Shown here one piece after another: positions 32,154-43,800 of a DNA stretch of 64,000 nucleotides (positions are counted from its first letter, which is position 1; every line of letters starts with the position of its first letter). The position numbers and the translations under genes were made by a program. The notes under the pieces are model-generated. The model saw nothing but the letters and a program-made list of their open reading frames with translations, was not told the origin of the DNA and did no database searches. Source of the DNA: Sporothrix humicola (taxonomy: Eukaryota > Ascomycota > Sordariomycetes > Ophiostomatales > Ophiostomataceae); NCBI GenBank assembly GCA_021396245.1, contig WNYE01000002.1, forward strand, positions 248,001 through 312,000, in the 5' to 3' direction.

Positions 32154-33914
32154 ATGGCGACACAAGGCAACCACGGTCCGGATGGCCTCAACGACCTCAA
32201 TGTCGACACCGCCGTCGACGCTGCCGTCGACGCTGACGCCGAACCTGGCTTGGCCCTCAGGGAGGCATTCAAAACCATGCGTCACGAGTATCGAAGTCCA
32301 GCCGGCAGGGAGGCGTACGCGTTTCTGCAGACTCAGGTACCGGCCCTCATGTCAGAGAAGTATACCCATTACCACAAAATGTTCGACTATGGGTATCTCC
32401 CCCTCATGCATGAAGTGGTCGAGGCCAACGACGTTCCGGCCATGCGCGAACTGATCCGCATGCATCCGGACCTGATCAAGTCGGACTGGGACAGCGAAAT
32501 GCTGTGCCCGCCGATGGTGCTGGCCGCGCGCCTCGGCCGGCACGCGATCCTGGATGTCCTGATGAAGTACCGGGCCACGCTGCCGCCCGAGATGCGCGTT
32601 ATCGTCCCCGAGTACGGCAACGACGACCACTACCTGCGATGGGGCTCGCCGCTGACAACGGCCTGTGCATGGGGCCGCCTCGACACAGTGCGCTTCCTGC
32701 TCGAGGGAATGCCCGATACGGACATCAACGAGGTGGACCTCATCGGCTTGACACCACTGTTGGCCGCCGTCCAGCCTGAGATCGGGACCGGTCCGGCTGA
32801 CGAAAAAGCGCGTGTCGAGCTGATTCGTTTCCTGCTCGCGCGTGGCGCCGACATCCACGCCGTTCGACAAGAATACTATTACATGTCGCCCGACATGACG
32901 ACCGGAAAGGCGTACGACGAAGACGGCAAGGAATGTCCGGTTGGCTGGCGGACACGGCCCGGCGGCAACGCACTGGCTCTGGCGTTGCGGTCCGGCCGCA
33001 CAGCGCCCGGCGTCGTCGCGGTGCTCGTCGAGGCCGGCGTGAGGGTGCACGAGGGCTACTTTGAGCGCTACTTGGCCGAAAACAGACGTTTAGGCCGTGA
33101 CCCGGTCTGCATTTCACCCATCGCCGCCGGCGCAAAAAGCCACAATATCGATGGCGTCAAGGCGCTCTTGGCGCTCTTGCCCGACGACCACGCCCGCCTC
33201 CTGGCGGCCACGAGAGATGATGTCCTTGTCCCAAATGACAACGTCCCAGACAACGACGTCGCCGTCCTGCTGCCCCTTCATGCGGCTGCGATGGGCACCG
33301 TTCGGCTCCCAGAACCAACGCTGGATTCCATCACGGCCGATGGCAAAACAGCCGTGGACTTGGTGCGGCTGCTCACCGCCGACAAGGCCATTTGCGCGGC
33401 CACCATCAATGCCCGCTACCGCGGACAGTACACGCCGCTGCACCTGGCCACAGGCTTCCATAAAATGCCACTGATGCTGGCCCTGATCGAGCGTGGCGCC
33501 GATATCGAAGCTCGGCCCGGCCACAATCGCAATGGCCCCGGACTGATCCTGTCCCTGTTTTCGTCCGTCTCCCGCAACTCCTGCTGCAGCCATGTGCGCT
33601 ATGACGCGCCGCCCTGGTTTGCCGCCGAAATGGACGCATCCTTCAATGTCATGGCCATGCTCAAGCAGCTCCTCGCACGATACAAGCCAACCGGCAAGGA
33701 TGCACAGCGCGATGCGCAAAACGCAGCCACCCGTCTCGCCCTCATCAACGAGGCCGACGCCAGGAACGGCAACACAGCGCTCCACTTTGCCATGGCCTAC
33801 CGCATGCATCGCTCGACCGCTGCGCTGCTGGCCTTTGGTGCACGCGCCAATGCTGTCAACCACGCGGGACAGGTGCCGTCCGCACCACCACCAGGAGAAA
33901 AGCCGTCTTTTTAG
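32154..33914 (+). CDS. ankyrin-repeat protein
   Basis: Intronless, 586 aa from the ATG in acaATGGCGA. Ankyrin units are visible around 85-110 (LPLMHEVVEANDVPAMRELI), 123-150 (PPMVLAARLGRHAILDVL), 173-200 (SPLTTACAWGRLDTVRFLLE), 210-260 (LTPLLAAV, then ELIRFLLARGADIHA), 425-460 (YTPLHLATGFHKMPLMLAL, then ERGADIEA) and 545-575 (GNTALHFAMAYRMH, then ALLAFGARANAVNHAGQVP). The last unit stops after its first helix start, so the protein ends mid-repeat with a Pro-rich tail; a slightly shortened 3' end is possible. No catalytic domain or signal peptide. Such proteins bind other proteins; partner unknown. It sits in the accessory stretch between the gap and the biotin pair. Confidence 0.88.
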   Translation: MATQGNHGPDGLNDLNVDTAVDAAVDADAEPGLALREAFKTMRHEYRSPAGREAYAFLQTQVPALMSEKYTHYHKMFDYGYLPLMHEVVEANDVPAMRELIRMHPDLIKSDWDSEMLCPPMVLAARLGRHAILDVLMKYRATLPPEMRVIVPEYGNDDHYLRWGSPLTTACAWGRLDTVRFLLEGMPDTDINEVDLIGLTPLLAAVQPEIGTGPADEKARVELIRFLLARGADIHAVRQEYYYMSPDMTTGKAYDEDGKECPVGWRTRPGGNALALALRSGRTAPGVVAVLVEAGVRVHEGYFERYLAENRRLGRDPVCISPIAAGAKSHNIDGVKALLALLPDDHARLLAATRDDVLVPNDNVPDNDVAVLLPLHAAAMGTVRLPEPTLDSITADGKTAVDLVRLLTADKAICAATINARYRGQYTPLHLATGFHKMPLMLALIERGADIEARPGHNRNGPGLILSLFSSVSRNSCCSHVRYDAPPWFAAEMDASFNVMAMLKQLLARYKPTGKDAQRDAQNAATRLALINEADARNGNTALHFAMAYRMHRSTAALLAFGARANAVNHAGQVPSAPPPGEKPSF

Positions 33915-34087
33915 CTCATGTTGAGATCTAGAAGGGGATTCTCGATGAGGTTTTTTTGGGTTATATCCGTTGTCCGGGGCCGTATTGGATTGTTATTGGC
34001 GTATTCGCGTATGTGGCGAATGTGGCGTATCTGTGCATCTGCATATCTCTTCGGCGCTGTCGTTTTTCTTGGGCCTTTTTTTCCTCT

Positions 34088-34121
34088 TGGGCTTTTGGGC
34101 TTTTGGGCTTTTGGGCTTTTT
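34088..34121. repeat. gggcttttg tandem repeat
   Basis: Four head-to-tail 9-mers (gggcttttg) in the 3' region of the ankyrin gene, extended by related T-rich units. Confidence 0.9.
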
Positions 34122-34588
34122 CTTCTTGGTTCTGAATGGCATCGCGCAGCTTGCTGTTCGTTATGTTTATTTCAAGGTCTCTGCCTAAACCGAATGCATC
34201 AGAGGCACAGTGGATTGAACCTGCGACTGGCTGCCAGCACACAGCGCCATACCGCTTTCACGGCAGCGTTGCGACGGTCGAAACAACCAAGCAGCACAAG
34301 GTTGGACAAATTTCAACTACTGAGCATCTGCAGACGAGATACTGCAACTATCTTGCCAGCCTCACCTGGGGGCGGCGACACGCGGATGTCTGGCGAATTG
34401 GAAGTGGGCGCAGGTGGGAGGGGAGACGAGCAGATACGAACTTCAGACAGGAGACGAGGGGGTGGAGAGAGCAGGAGAAAGGTGAGGGGAGAAAAGAAGG
34501 GGGGGCACAGTACTAAAACCCGGCGGACTGTTTTATGTTTGACTGTTTAGAGTGTTTGTTATTTTTGATGGCACTCAGCAGGCGGCAG

Positions 34589-34676
34589 GGTCAAAGGTCA
34601 GACGACCTCACCTGTCTTTCCTGTTATCCCACGCAGCTCCCTTGTTGGTCGAGGATATTAAGTTTAACGAATGGGA
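34589..34676 (+). repeat. left copy of a diverged ~90-100-nt direct repeat flanking the biotin genes
   Basis: Shares 28 identical nt (34589-34616) with 40732-40759 and then similar sequence: tatcccacgc in both, followed by gcagctcccttgttggtc versus gcggcgcccctgtcggtg, and ggatatt-agt in both. Most differences are C/T or G/A. The core contains AGGTC-agac-GACCT, a small dyad. Confidence 0.8.
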
Positions 34677-34688
34677 CAGCACTAGCCT

Positions 34689-36202
34689 CTAAAATCTCGC
34701 CTTCTGCATCACTGTTCTCTTTCCCTCCGCCTCAACCCTCCGAACCCATCTCTCTACAACGCCCACCAACCTGTCCACCTCCTCGAATCTGTTCCCCGCG
34801 TGCAAACAGACCCTGACTCTCTCCGTCCCCACCGGCACCGTCGGCGCCACAATCGCCCTCACGACAAACCCAGCCTCCTGGCACTCTCGCGCCAAGCTGC
34901 GCGGCTGGGACGTCAGGAGGGAGAAAATTGGGGACTGCGGGCATTCCTGCGGGATGCGCAGGAGGGAGTGCGTGGGAGAGAGTGAGAGCGCGAGTAGGAG
35001 GCCGTGGAGGCGGTTGACTAGTTCCCATAAGTGAGCGACGGGCTGGAAGGGGTGTGTTAGTTAAGGTGTGTCAGTTAAGTATTTAAGTATATGGGAAGAA
35101 ATGAAGAAATGAAGAAATGGGGTGGGGTGGCTTACCGCAACGGTTGCACCGTCCATCATGAGGTCGTAGACGGTGCGGATGGCTACCAGGGAGGGATACG
35201 ACATGAATGTCGTGTAGATGAGTGGGCGGGCATAGTTGATCAGGTACTCTCTCGTCAGCGGTGAGCAGAGTATAATGGCTTTAAGAAGTGTTGTGTTAGC
35301 ACAGATTCCCACGTGTGGCAGAATTATGGCAGAAAAATAAGAAAAACAAGAAAAACAAAAAACATACCTCCATTGCACGCCAGGGCCTTTCCAAACGTAT
35401 GCAACCGCGCAAACACCCTCCTTTCCAGTTCCAGACTGCACACCACCCCCCGCCCCCTCTCTCCGTACACCCCCGTCGAATGTGCCTCGTCCACAACCAC
35501 CTTGCCATTTCCTGCGGGCAGCACTCGCTCTGCCACCTCCACGATCTCCTTGAGCGGCGCGAGATCGCCATCCATGCTGTACAGACTCTCCACCGCGACA
35601 AACACGCTCCTCTCCCCCCGCTTCACGTGCTCATCCGCCGCCACGACGCCCCTCAATATGCGCTCGAGATCGCCGACGTCATTGTGGGCAAAGGCCGCAC
35701 GCACCCCAGCGCGCGAGAGCCGCATGCCCTCGTGCACACTGGCGTGGATGGCCTCGTCGTACACAAGGACGTCGCCCGGCTGGGGCACGCAGGCGAAAAA
35801 GCCGGCATTGGCGTCGAAGCCGGCATTGAAGAGACAGCCCGTCTCGGCGCCATGGAAGGCTGCAATGTCGGCTTCGAGCGCGGTGGCATAGGCGCTGTTG
35901 CCATCGAGGAGGCGGGAGCCTCCGGAGCCGAGGCGCGGGGGGGCGGTGCGCAGGTTCGCGAGAAAGGAGGTGTGCAGCGCGGCGGAGGAGGAGAGGGAGA
36001 GGAAGTCGTTGGAGGAGAAGTCGACCGAGTTAGCAGGGGAGACGGTGAGGGCGCGCAGAGAGGACTTGCGAGCGCGGGCGGCGAGGGAGGTGCGCATGGC
36101 AGTGCTGAGGGCGTCGGAGGGCATGGCGGTGGAGGGGGAGGGAGGATCCGAGGGAGGATCCGAGGGGGGATCGGAGGGGGGATCGGAGGGGGAATCGGCC
36201 AT
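34689..36202 (-). CDS. bioF: 8-amino-7-oxononanoate (KAPA) synthase, biotin biosynthesis
   Basis: Three exons: 36202-35368, 35278-35136, 35042-34689; introns of 89 and 93 nt, phases close to 443 aa. A class II alpha-oxoamine synthase: FSSNDFLSLSSS, LGSGGSRLLDGN, FNAGFDANAG, DEAIHAS, VAVESLYSMDGD, VVVDEAHSTGVYG, then LHTFGKALACNG with the PLP lysine near 273, and VAPTVPVGTERVRVCLHAG near the end. It condenses pimeloyl-CoA (or an equivalent thioester) with L-alanine to KAPA. The N-terminus has four SDPP-type repeats. The last three residues are ARF, close to a degenerate PTS1; peroxisomal BioF is reported in Aspergillus. It is divergent from bioDA, 526 nt apart. The ATG at 36202 gives a family-like length; an upstream frame to 36433 exists but adds Ser-rich sequence. 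Confidence 0.93.
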
Positions 36203-36728
36203 GATGGTGGAGGAGTGAGAGGAGGAGGATGAAAAAAGCTGGAAAGAAGCTTGGAAGAAGCTTGGAAGAGCTATGTCGGCGGGTGAGACGGGGTACTCTA
36301 TTTCAGAGTCATTGTACAGCCGCTCGTAGCCGAAGAGCGACGTCTTAGTCTCGGAACAGACTGTGGCCGTGACTGTGGCTGTGATAATATGGGCGAGCGG
36401 ACGGTGGAGATGGCTGATGAGAAAGTGTTGCACATGTCAAAAGGCAGTCTAGCATCTACGTCAACAAAAAAACGTTGGGGTTAAGGGTTTAAACCGTGAA
36501 CCATCTCAACGAAAGCCGGCAGGGGATTATACGCTAGGGCTGAAGGTCGCCGTTACCAACTGTAACGTCTGCGCTAAACCCCACTACTACTCTGTGCCTA
36601 GTCCGACAACCCCACACTACGACATATACATTCATATATAATTCACAGACCGAGCCGGAGAGAGAGTCGACTGGCGGATGTGAACCACGACCACGACCAC
36701 GACCACGGCCACGGCAACCACAATAGCA
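36203..36728. promoter_or_regulatory. shared divergent promoter of bioF and bioDA
   Basis: 526 nt between two divergent biotin genes, so probably a shared regulatory region. It contains a dyad GTTAC-caact-GTAAC at 36552-36566 and a GGGTTTAAACC-like sequence near 36485. I cannot link either to a known regulator. GAC/CAC-rich triplets (ccacgac) just before the bioDA ATG belong to its leader. Confidence 0.6.
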
Positions 36729-39281
36729 ATGCCCGCCACCACCATCACGGGCTCCGTCCTGCGACGCTCACTGCGTGCCTACCAGGTCTATGGCGCCAAC
36801 ACGGGTGTGGGCAAGACGGTCATGTCGACCATCCTCTGCGGAGCGCTGCATCGCGTCTTGCCCCAGGAACGCGTCTGGTACCTGAAGCCGGTGTCGACTG
36901 GCCCGCCGGAGGATGCCGACGACGGACACCTGGCGCGCTTCTCGCCACGAACAAACTCCAAGACGTTGGTTCAGTACGGAGAGCCCGTGAGCCCGCATAT
37001 TGCGGCGCGAGCAGCTGCTGTAAGATGCAATGAGGGCGTCGGTGTCCTGTGAGGGGTGTCCTGTGAGGGGTGTCCTGTGAGGTTGCGGTTGCGGTTGCGG
37101 ATGGATGTGCTAACTAGGGTGCAGCCGCTCGCCGATTCGTCCCTTCGAGAACAGATACAGAGACATGTGGCAGCGTGCGCCGAACATGGACAAGGAACGC
37201 TGATTCTCGAGACAGCAGGGGGCGTGCACTCTCCTACGCCGTCCGGAAGCTCCCAGGCGGATCTATACCGGCCGCTGCGCCTCCCCGTCCTCCTGGTCGG
37301 TGACCACCGCCTGGGCGGCATCTCGTCCTCCATCGCCGCCTTTGAGTCCCTCCACATCAGGGGCTACGACCTCAACACCGTCCTCGTGTTCGAGGATGCC
37401 CAGTATGAGAACCACCTCTACCTCCGCGACTACTTTGCTGAGCGGGACATCCCCCTCCTCGCTCTCCCCCCACCGCCACCTCTTTCTAGTACTAGTATTA
37501 GTACGCCCGAATCCGACCGCGAGCGCATGGCAGAGTACTACGAGGACATGTCGTCCAGGCCCTCTGTCCTCGACGCTGTCGCTGCACTCGCCACCTCCCA
37601 CACATCTCGCCTCGCCCGCCTCGACGCCTTGGCCCCCCAGGCGCACAAACACATCTGGTACCCGTTCACGCAGCACAGCGCAATGACGCCGGCGTCCATC
37701 ATGACCATTGATTCGGCGCATGGAGACTTTTTCCAAACGTATTGCCCCTCCTCCGCCTCTGCATCCTCCGCCTCTGCAGTCCAGTCCCCCTCCCCCGAAA
37801 ACGCAAACGCGCTCCAACCCACCCTCGACGGCTCCGCCTCCTGGTGGACCCAGGGCCTCGGCCACGCCAACCCAAGCCTCTCGCTTGCCGCCGCGCACGC
37901 CGCCGGCCGCTACGGGCACGTCATGTTTGCGAGCGCGATCCATGAGCCGGCGCTGTCGCTCGCGGAGCTGCTGCTCAAGCACCTCGGCAACCCGCGCATG
38001 CAGCGCGTGTTTTACTCGGACAACGGCAGCACGGGCGTCGAGGTCGGCGTGAAGATGGCCCTGACGGCGGCGTCGGAGCGGTACCGGTACGGGGATCGGA
38101 TGAAAGAGAAAGAGGTGGGGGTACTGGGGCTCAAGGGGAGCTATCACGGGGATACCATTGGCGCCATGGACTGCTCGGAGCCGTCGACGTACAACGAGCG
38201 CGTGCACTGGTATCGGGGACGCGGCCACTGGTTTGATTTCCCCGAGGTGAAGATGAAGGAGGGGGCGTGGGTCGTGGAGCCGCCAGCAGGGCACGGGGAG
38301 GAAGACGAGTTTGGGTTTGGACCGGTGGAAAAGTTGAAGTTTGCGAGTTTGCAGGACGTGTTTGACATGGAGGCCCGAGACGGCTCGGCAGCGGCAGAGC
38401 GGTACAGGAAGCATATCCTCCGCACCCTCGACCGCCTCGTGCGCGTCGAGGGCAAGTCCTTTGGCGCGCTCATCATGGAGCCTGTCATGCTCGGCGCAGG
38501 GGGCATGCTTCTCGTGGATCCCCTCTTCCAACGAACGCTCATCTCGACCATCCGCGCGTCACACTCGCTCTTTGCCTCCTCTTCCACACCACCCCCGACA
38601 GACGCCAACGCCAACACCTGGACCGGCCTCCCCGTTCTCTTTGACGAGGTCTTTACGGGGCTGACCCGCTTGGGCCCCTTTTCGCCGTCCGCACTGCTCG
38701 GCGCGCAGCCCGACATCTCCGTGCACGCCAAGCTCCTCACTGGCGGCCTTGTGCCGCTCGCCGCGACCGTGGCGAGCGAGGCCATCTACGATGCGTTTTT
38801 AGGGAGCGAAAAAAGTGCTGCGTTGTTGCACGGACACAGCTATACGGCGCATGCAGTGGGGTGCAAGGTGGCAGAGACGTCGGTGAAGGAGCTGTTGAAG
38901 CTGGAAAAGGGCGGTGCGTGGGATGCATTCAAGGAGCCCTGGAGGGAGGCGAGCAGGCAAGTTGATGGTGGGAAAAAGGAGAAGGAGGAGGACAAGGTGT
39001 GGAGTATGTGGTCCCCGACCTTCCTCTCCGCGGTCTCGCACCGAGCTGAGGTGGAGAGTGTAGTCGCGCTCGGCTCCGTGTTGGCTATCAAGCTGCGGGA
39101 CGAGAATCCGGGGTACGAGTCCAATACAGCAGTTAGGTTACAGTCCATGCTGTCGCGTGTGGATGGGCGGGTTATAATCCACTCGAGGGTGTTGGGGAAT
39201 GTGTTTTATGTCATGGCCGGTCAGACGACCGAGGTGGATGTTGTTCGGTGGGTTGAGGAGAGGGTGCTAGAGGCACTGTAG
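36729..39281 (+). CDS. bioDA: bifunctional dethiobiotin synthetase / DAPA aminotransferase (BioDA)
   Basis: Two exons: 36729-37019 and 37125-39281; the 105-nt intron (GTAAGA, CTAAC, GTGCAG) joins phase 0 to give 815 aa. The BioD half has the P-loop YGANTGVGKT at 21-30 and GTLILETAGGVHSPTPSG; LPVLLVGDHRLGGISSSI is its later motif. The BioA half is a class III aminotransferase from about 200: HIWYPFTQHS, SWWTQGLGHANP, FYSDNGSTGVEVGVKMAL, GSYHGDTIGAMDCSE, LFDEVFTGLTRLG and HAKLLTGGLVPLAAT with the PLP lysine near 632. It converts KAPA to DAPA and DAPA to dethiobiotin. The short Arg-containing N-terminus could be a mitochondrial signal. Fused BioDA is usual in filamentous fungi. Confidence 0.95.
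37041..37100. repeat. tandem repeats inside the bioDA intron
   Basis: Three copies of gtcctgtgaggggt-type 15-mers are followed by ggttgc repeats (about four). They lengthen the intron relative to its neighbours but do not change the splice signals. Confidence 0.85.
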
Positions 39282-39957
39282 TGCACTCGTATTAAACCGA
39301 TGTAGTCTTTTGACATTTCAATGATACACGGTGGCACAAGAGGGCACCCTCAAGCAGGCTCGAGCAGGGACAGCACTAGTGAATGTCCAAAAATAAAATT
39401 ATTATATCACTTGGGTTGTTAAGACATTTAGACAAGGCCCCCACATCACGCAATCACCACGATATATGTCGTCGGCAAAGTACGCGATTTGAACGGCGAA
39501 AATTTACCACACAAAAAGGTATCCGAATAAATTCTCCTTTTCCCGCTCACCTTGAGACGAAGACAAACTCGGTTGGAATTATACAGGATAGAAGCAATGT
39601 ACATTAATTTGCCACCTTGCTGCATCTCTTCGGCTCATGATGTGGGCATCCACCAGCTTTGTGAGCTTCATTTTCGTTTTCGTAGCCATGTTTTTCAACC
39701 ACGCTGGTATTTAGCGGACATCAGGAAGCCGAAGAATACAGCGAGATTTTGTTGTGAAGGGAGTAAAAACTCTGCAAGGACCGTGGCTGGGATCTAGACG
39801 CCTGTCCCACAGCACCCCCCTCGGAATACCCGTTTCCATCCTGTGAGGTCCCGCCCAAAGCTGGCAATGTCCCACGAGACCAAGACACCAAAGGCATCGT
39901 CTTTACTTGAATAGGAAAAGAGACGAGAACGACAAGCGAGGCAAGGCAAGGAAAGCA

Positions 39958-39987
39958 CCAAAAAGACCAAAAAGACCAAAAAGACAC
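39958..39987. repeat. accaaaaag tandem repeat
   Basis: Three head-to-tail 9-mers (accaaaaag) with flanking partial units; a small, probably variable minisatellite. Confidence 0.85.
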
Positions 39988-40727
39988 GCACTGTACGGGG
40001 CAAACAAGGCTTTTGCCCTGCATGGTCTTTCGTAAGAGAATGCAGCCCTCTTTTATTGCTCTGCAGCTTTTCTCGGGACGAGCGTGGGAGGCAGGGGAGG
40101 GTCTGCCTGCCCAGTACTCACACCCCTCCTGTCTATGTGCCTTCCTGCCTCCTGCTTCCTGCTTCCTGGTCATCCCACGCTCTCAGCTGGGCGAATACCA
40201 CCATGGTCGGAAGTCATCTCGAGGACTGGAGACTGGGTCCCTGAGAGAGGGGGCGGATGTGGGATCGCAGTTCCAGACTGAAGCGTTTCCGTCTCATGCT
40301 GCAGAGAAGAGTGGGAGACGAAGCGAAGCTCCATCTGCTCTGCTGGAGCTCACGCGTGGGAGAGTGGGAGGATGGACGGGATACAGCTACATGAACAATG
40401 GGGGCACAACCCGCGTTCTGTCCTGCAGCTTTGCCTGCAACTTTGTCTGCAGATGCCTGGAGGATAATATCCTGTCAGTGCTACACTGGAACAGTATTTT
40501 GGTTCCATCCCCACGCTGAGGCGCCTGTCATTTGATTATTTTCCAGTCGACACCCACGCTGCCTGTCTCAGCGCCTCTTGTGTTTGTTTTCCTGTTTTCC
40601 CACGTACGCCCCCGGCGGCACAGCTGTCTTGTTTCCCCAAGGTCTGAGACCCAAAGATCACTTTTTTCTGGCGCATCGACTTCATCCCGCTCTTGATGGG
40701 GAACGACGGGGGAACAAGCAGCAGATG

Positions 40728-40822
40728 ACAAGGTCAAAGGTCAGACGACCTCACCTGTCACTCAAGTATCCCACGCGGCGCCCCTGTCGGTGGCGGATAT
40801 TGAGTCTACGAATAAGGGCACG
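40728..40822 (+). repeat. right copy of the direct repeat flanking the biotin genes
   Basis: Same orientation as the copy at 34589-34676, with 28 identical nt at 40732-40759. It lies 1.45 kb after the bioDA stop. Compared with the left copy it is richer in C/G at the mismatched sites. Confidence 0.8.
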
Positions 40823-43800
40823 AGAGTTGGGAAGCACTAGATGAAGCTCAAGAGAAGCTCATCTCGTCCCGTGTGAACATGCATGGAGACATTCGGCACG
40901 CAAAACAACGCGTGGGAGGACGCCCACTATATTACGTTTCTCCCTCATTTACGGCCCGACAGCTGGCCTCTAACCGCGGGTTGTGCCCCCGTGCCTTCAG
41001 GTAATACGTCTCACCGAGGCAGGCTGGAAGTTGCACGGAATAAGACTGTCGGGGCTACTACATTGATTGAAATTCAACGTTCGTCTTCCTTGGGTAGACA
41101 GAAATCATCGCTGCGCGCCGGTGCATGGAATCATTGTCAACGACAGGTTCCAACCGTGAAATTGCTGGACGTGGATTTATTCAATGCAATGCGATTAAAA
41201 GGGGACTGCGGTATGGTATGTTCTCCGGAAGAGCTGGCTCAAGCGCCTGAAGGCAAAACGCATATTGTACCCATGCTCGCTTTTTGCACGCGTCTGATGC
41301 GACGCCGCGTTCGTTACTCTTCACGCGTTGATGCTCGCTGGGTCATTGCTGTTGATGGTATCTGGACATAGAATTTTACTTGACAAGAGACCCAAAACTA
41401 ACGGGGTCGCTTGAAGACAGATTGTGATGTGTAAATAGGGAGATTGACAGTCTGGCAACCGCCAGATGATGGCAAGAAACATTAGCAAATAGGCGCTTCG
41501 TAGCAGCGAATGCATTATGGCTGCCACTGCATGGCATCACCCATTTACGAGAGGCATGAGAGACAGTATTCACTGTCCGGTCCCCTTTTTCTGTATAAAG
41601 TCATCTGATATCACGGGATAGCACATGTGTCTCGAGACTTTATCCTCCATCGTTTACCATCGCCCATCGTCGGGGTTTGATTTTTGCTTCGGTCTTCTAA
41701 ACACTGAATCATGTTCACATTCATCCAGCCCTCACTGGCTGACACCGTGGGCTCGCCATCCTGCAACAGAATGGCATCACATACGGCAAGGAGACTTCCG
41801 GACTTTGACATATGGCGACAGAGCTTGCCACGCGGAAACGGCCCGGGGAAAACATCAACTCGAGACCCTTGAAAGTTAATTGAGATGTCGCGCATATCGC
41901 CAACAGTCCGGACGGGGGTTGTTGCATCTCAATCGGGATATGAAATATGCGAGAGTAGGCCTTGGGTGAATTGATTCGACTTTATTTTCCTGTTCAGGTA
42001 AGATGCCGCCTCGTAGAGGTTTGGGTTGTTGCTGTGTGTTGTGTTGTTTTAAAATTTTGTGCAGAGGCGCTGTAGCCTGTAGTCGAAATTTTGACATTTG
42101 AAAAGGGTCCTCTCAGCGCGCTTGAATAGGTCGTAGGGCTCGCGACAGTAAAAGATTCATATGCATGCCTGTTTACCTTTAAATGATGCCTGATTTATAG
42201 ACTATAAGACAACGGAGTAGTGGCGAGTCTTTTGAATCCAATAGAGTGGGTAGCTCCGATATGAATCTTTTCTTTATGTGTTTGTTTGAATCTGGACACG
42301 AAGACAATTGACATGGTTGTTCTACATCTGCGCTGTGCTGTTGCATCGCGGCTGTCTCACAACTTTCAACCATTTGAGCACAGATCACCAGCTGCAGTTG
42401 ATAGTAGTTGTGCTTATATAATCACCGATAGTGTTAATGATAAAGTGACCGCCCTTTAAGAGAGTAGGGAGGATAGAAAGGGCAAGAGCGGAACCACCCC
42501 GTAGGGTTATGGCTTCTCGGGCTCAAGATAGGAAAGGGCAAGTTCGACTGTGTTGGCACATCTTCCATACAAACTACAGAGGATGTCTCCAAAGACAAAC
42601 TTCAATACAGCCTATTTAGTCGACTCTGGCCTCCCAGACTGCTGGACACAAAACCTCCATGGCCTCGGTTTCTCACTAATCTATTGGGGAGGCCGTCCGG
42701 CGCGGGCTTGTGGGTTGCAGTTTGCAGAAGAAACTTGCCCCGTATTCGGGACCCGTTTGTTCCTTCTTCATCGAGATCTCTCCCGAGGGTCTCCTTCCAT
42801 TTGAATTTGCAAGTTTACGATTTGCCGTGAATGATCGGCCTGTCCTCAATAGCTTCTTTCCTCGTGGCTGCAAGAAATCCGATGACGACAGCAGAAAATC
42901 TGAAAATCTCGAGATAAGGTTCGGTCGTCAAAAAACGAATGCGAAACATCTGAATTGCCGAGAATAAACGGCGGGCATGGTAGTCATCGAGTGCGTCGAC
43001 GGTCAATCAATGCGCTCGGTAAAATACTGGTACAAAATCAAGCGACTTCACCTTTTTGCTTCCTTTTTTTTTGTCTCTGCAAATTTTCACAAGAATGCCC
43101 ACCGGGCTCGCCCAAATACACCCAAATACCCCCAAGCGTGGATGTCGACATTGCGTCCGCGTCGAGCACGCCATCGGAGCTTGTGGTGGTGTTTCGCTGA
43201 CTTGAACCAAACAAATCACAGAAATAGGCAAGGAGACAAAAGGGGGCCAATCACATCCCAGCATTCAACGCCAAATCCCCAGTATTCCCTTTTCCCAGCT
43301 TACTCCGTATATAGTAAATAAGGGGTAGGATTCGAGTGGGGGTCATTTTTGGTCAACTCTTTTCCTTCTGACTTTCTTTTTGTCGTATGCACACTCGTAA
43401 AGTCGGGTTTTTGCGAAGAAAAAGAAGGAAAATGCTGGCTGGGGGCATTCGGGTTTACGCGCCTACTTATTCGGGTCGCAGATTGTCGATCTGCACAAGT
43501 CTTTGTTCGTCTGTTTTTTAGCCTTCCAAGTCGACGAGTCCCTTGATTTTCTTCACTTTCGGCCCTGGAGCGACTCCCTTGCGCCCTGAAACCGACCCTG
43601 ATATTTTCTTCTTAGCCTTGATTTCTTGCTGTCTCGTGCCTTTCCAGCGACTTATTCAATTTACTTTGGGACCTCCAATTTGCAACCGTTGTGCACGATT
43701 GCTACGTATTACACGATGACGACCTGGCTCGCTTGATATCTGCTCTGAATGTGTCGACGGCCCAGAATTCACTGAAAAGTTCTTTAAATTGAAGCCCTCT

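Larger units (their letters stand above)
33915..34688. other. intergenic region between the ankyrin gene and bioF
   Basis: Contains a gggcttttg tandem array at about 34088-34121 (four copies) and the left copy of the direct repeat at 34589-34676, the latter just downstream of the bioF stop. A tRNA-like B box (GGTTCAATCC on the minus strand near 34213) is present but no tRNA can be folded around it. No gene seen. Confidence 0.5.

Noticed and set aside
34203..34290. possible tRNA on the minus strand (B box GGTTCAATCC)
   Set aside because: The T-stem does not pair and no A box at proper distance or anticodon arm can be formed.
36203..36433. longer N-terminus for bioF
   Set aside because: The in-frame extension is Ser/Phe-rich and falls in the divergent promoter; family length fits the ATG at 36202.
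37263..38531. 422-codon minus-strand open frame
   Set aside because: Antisense shadow of the bioDA exon; no domain and no start context.
40883..41371. 162-codon + strand frame
   Set aside because: Has an ATG but no domain character, codon bias or conserved motif; left out as unsupported.
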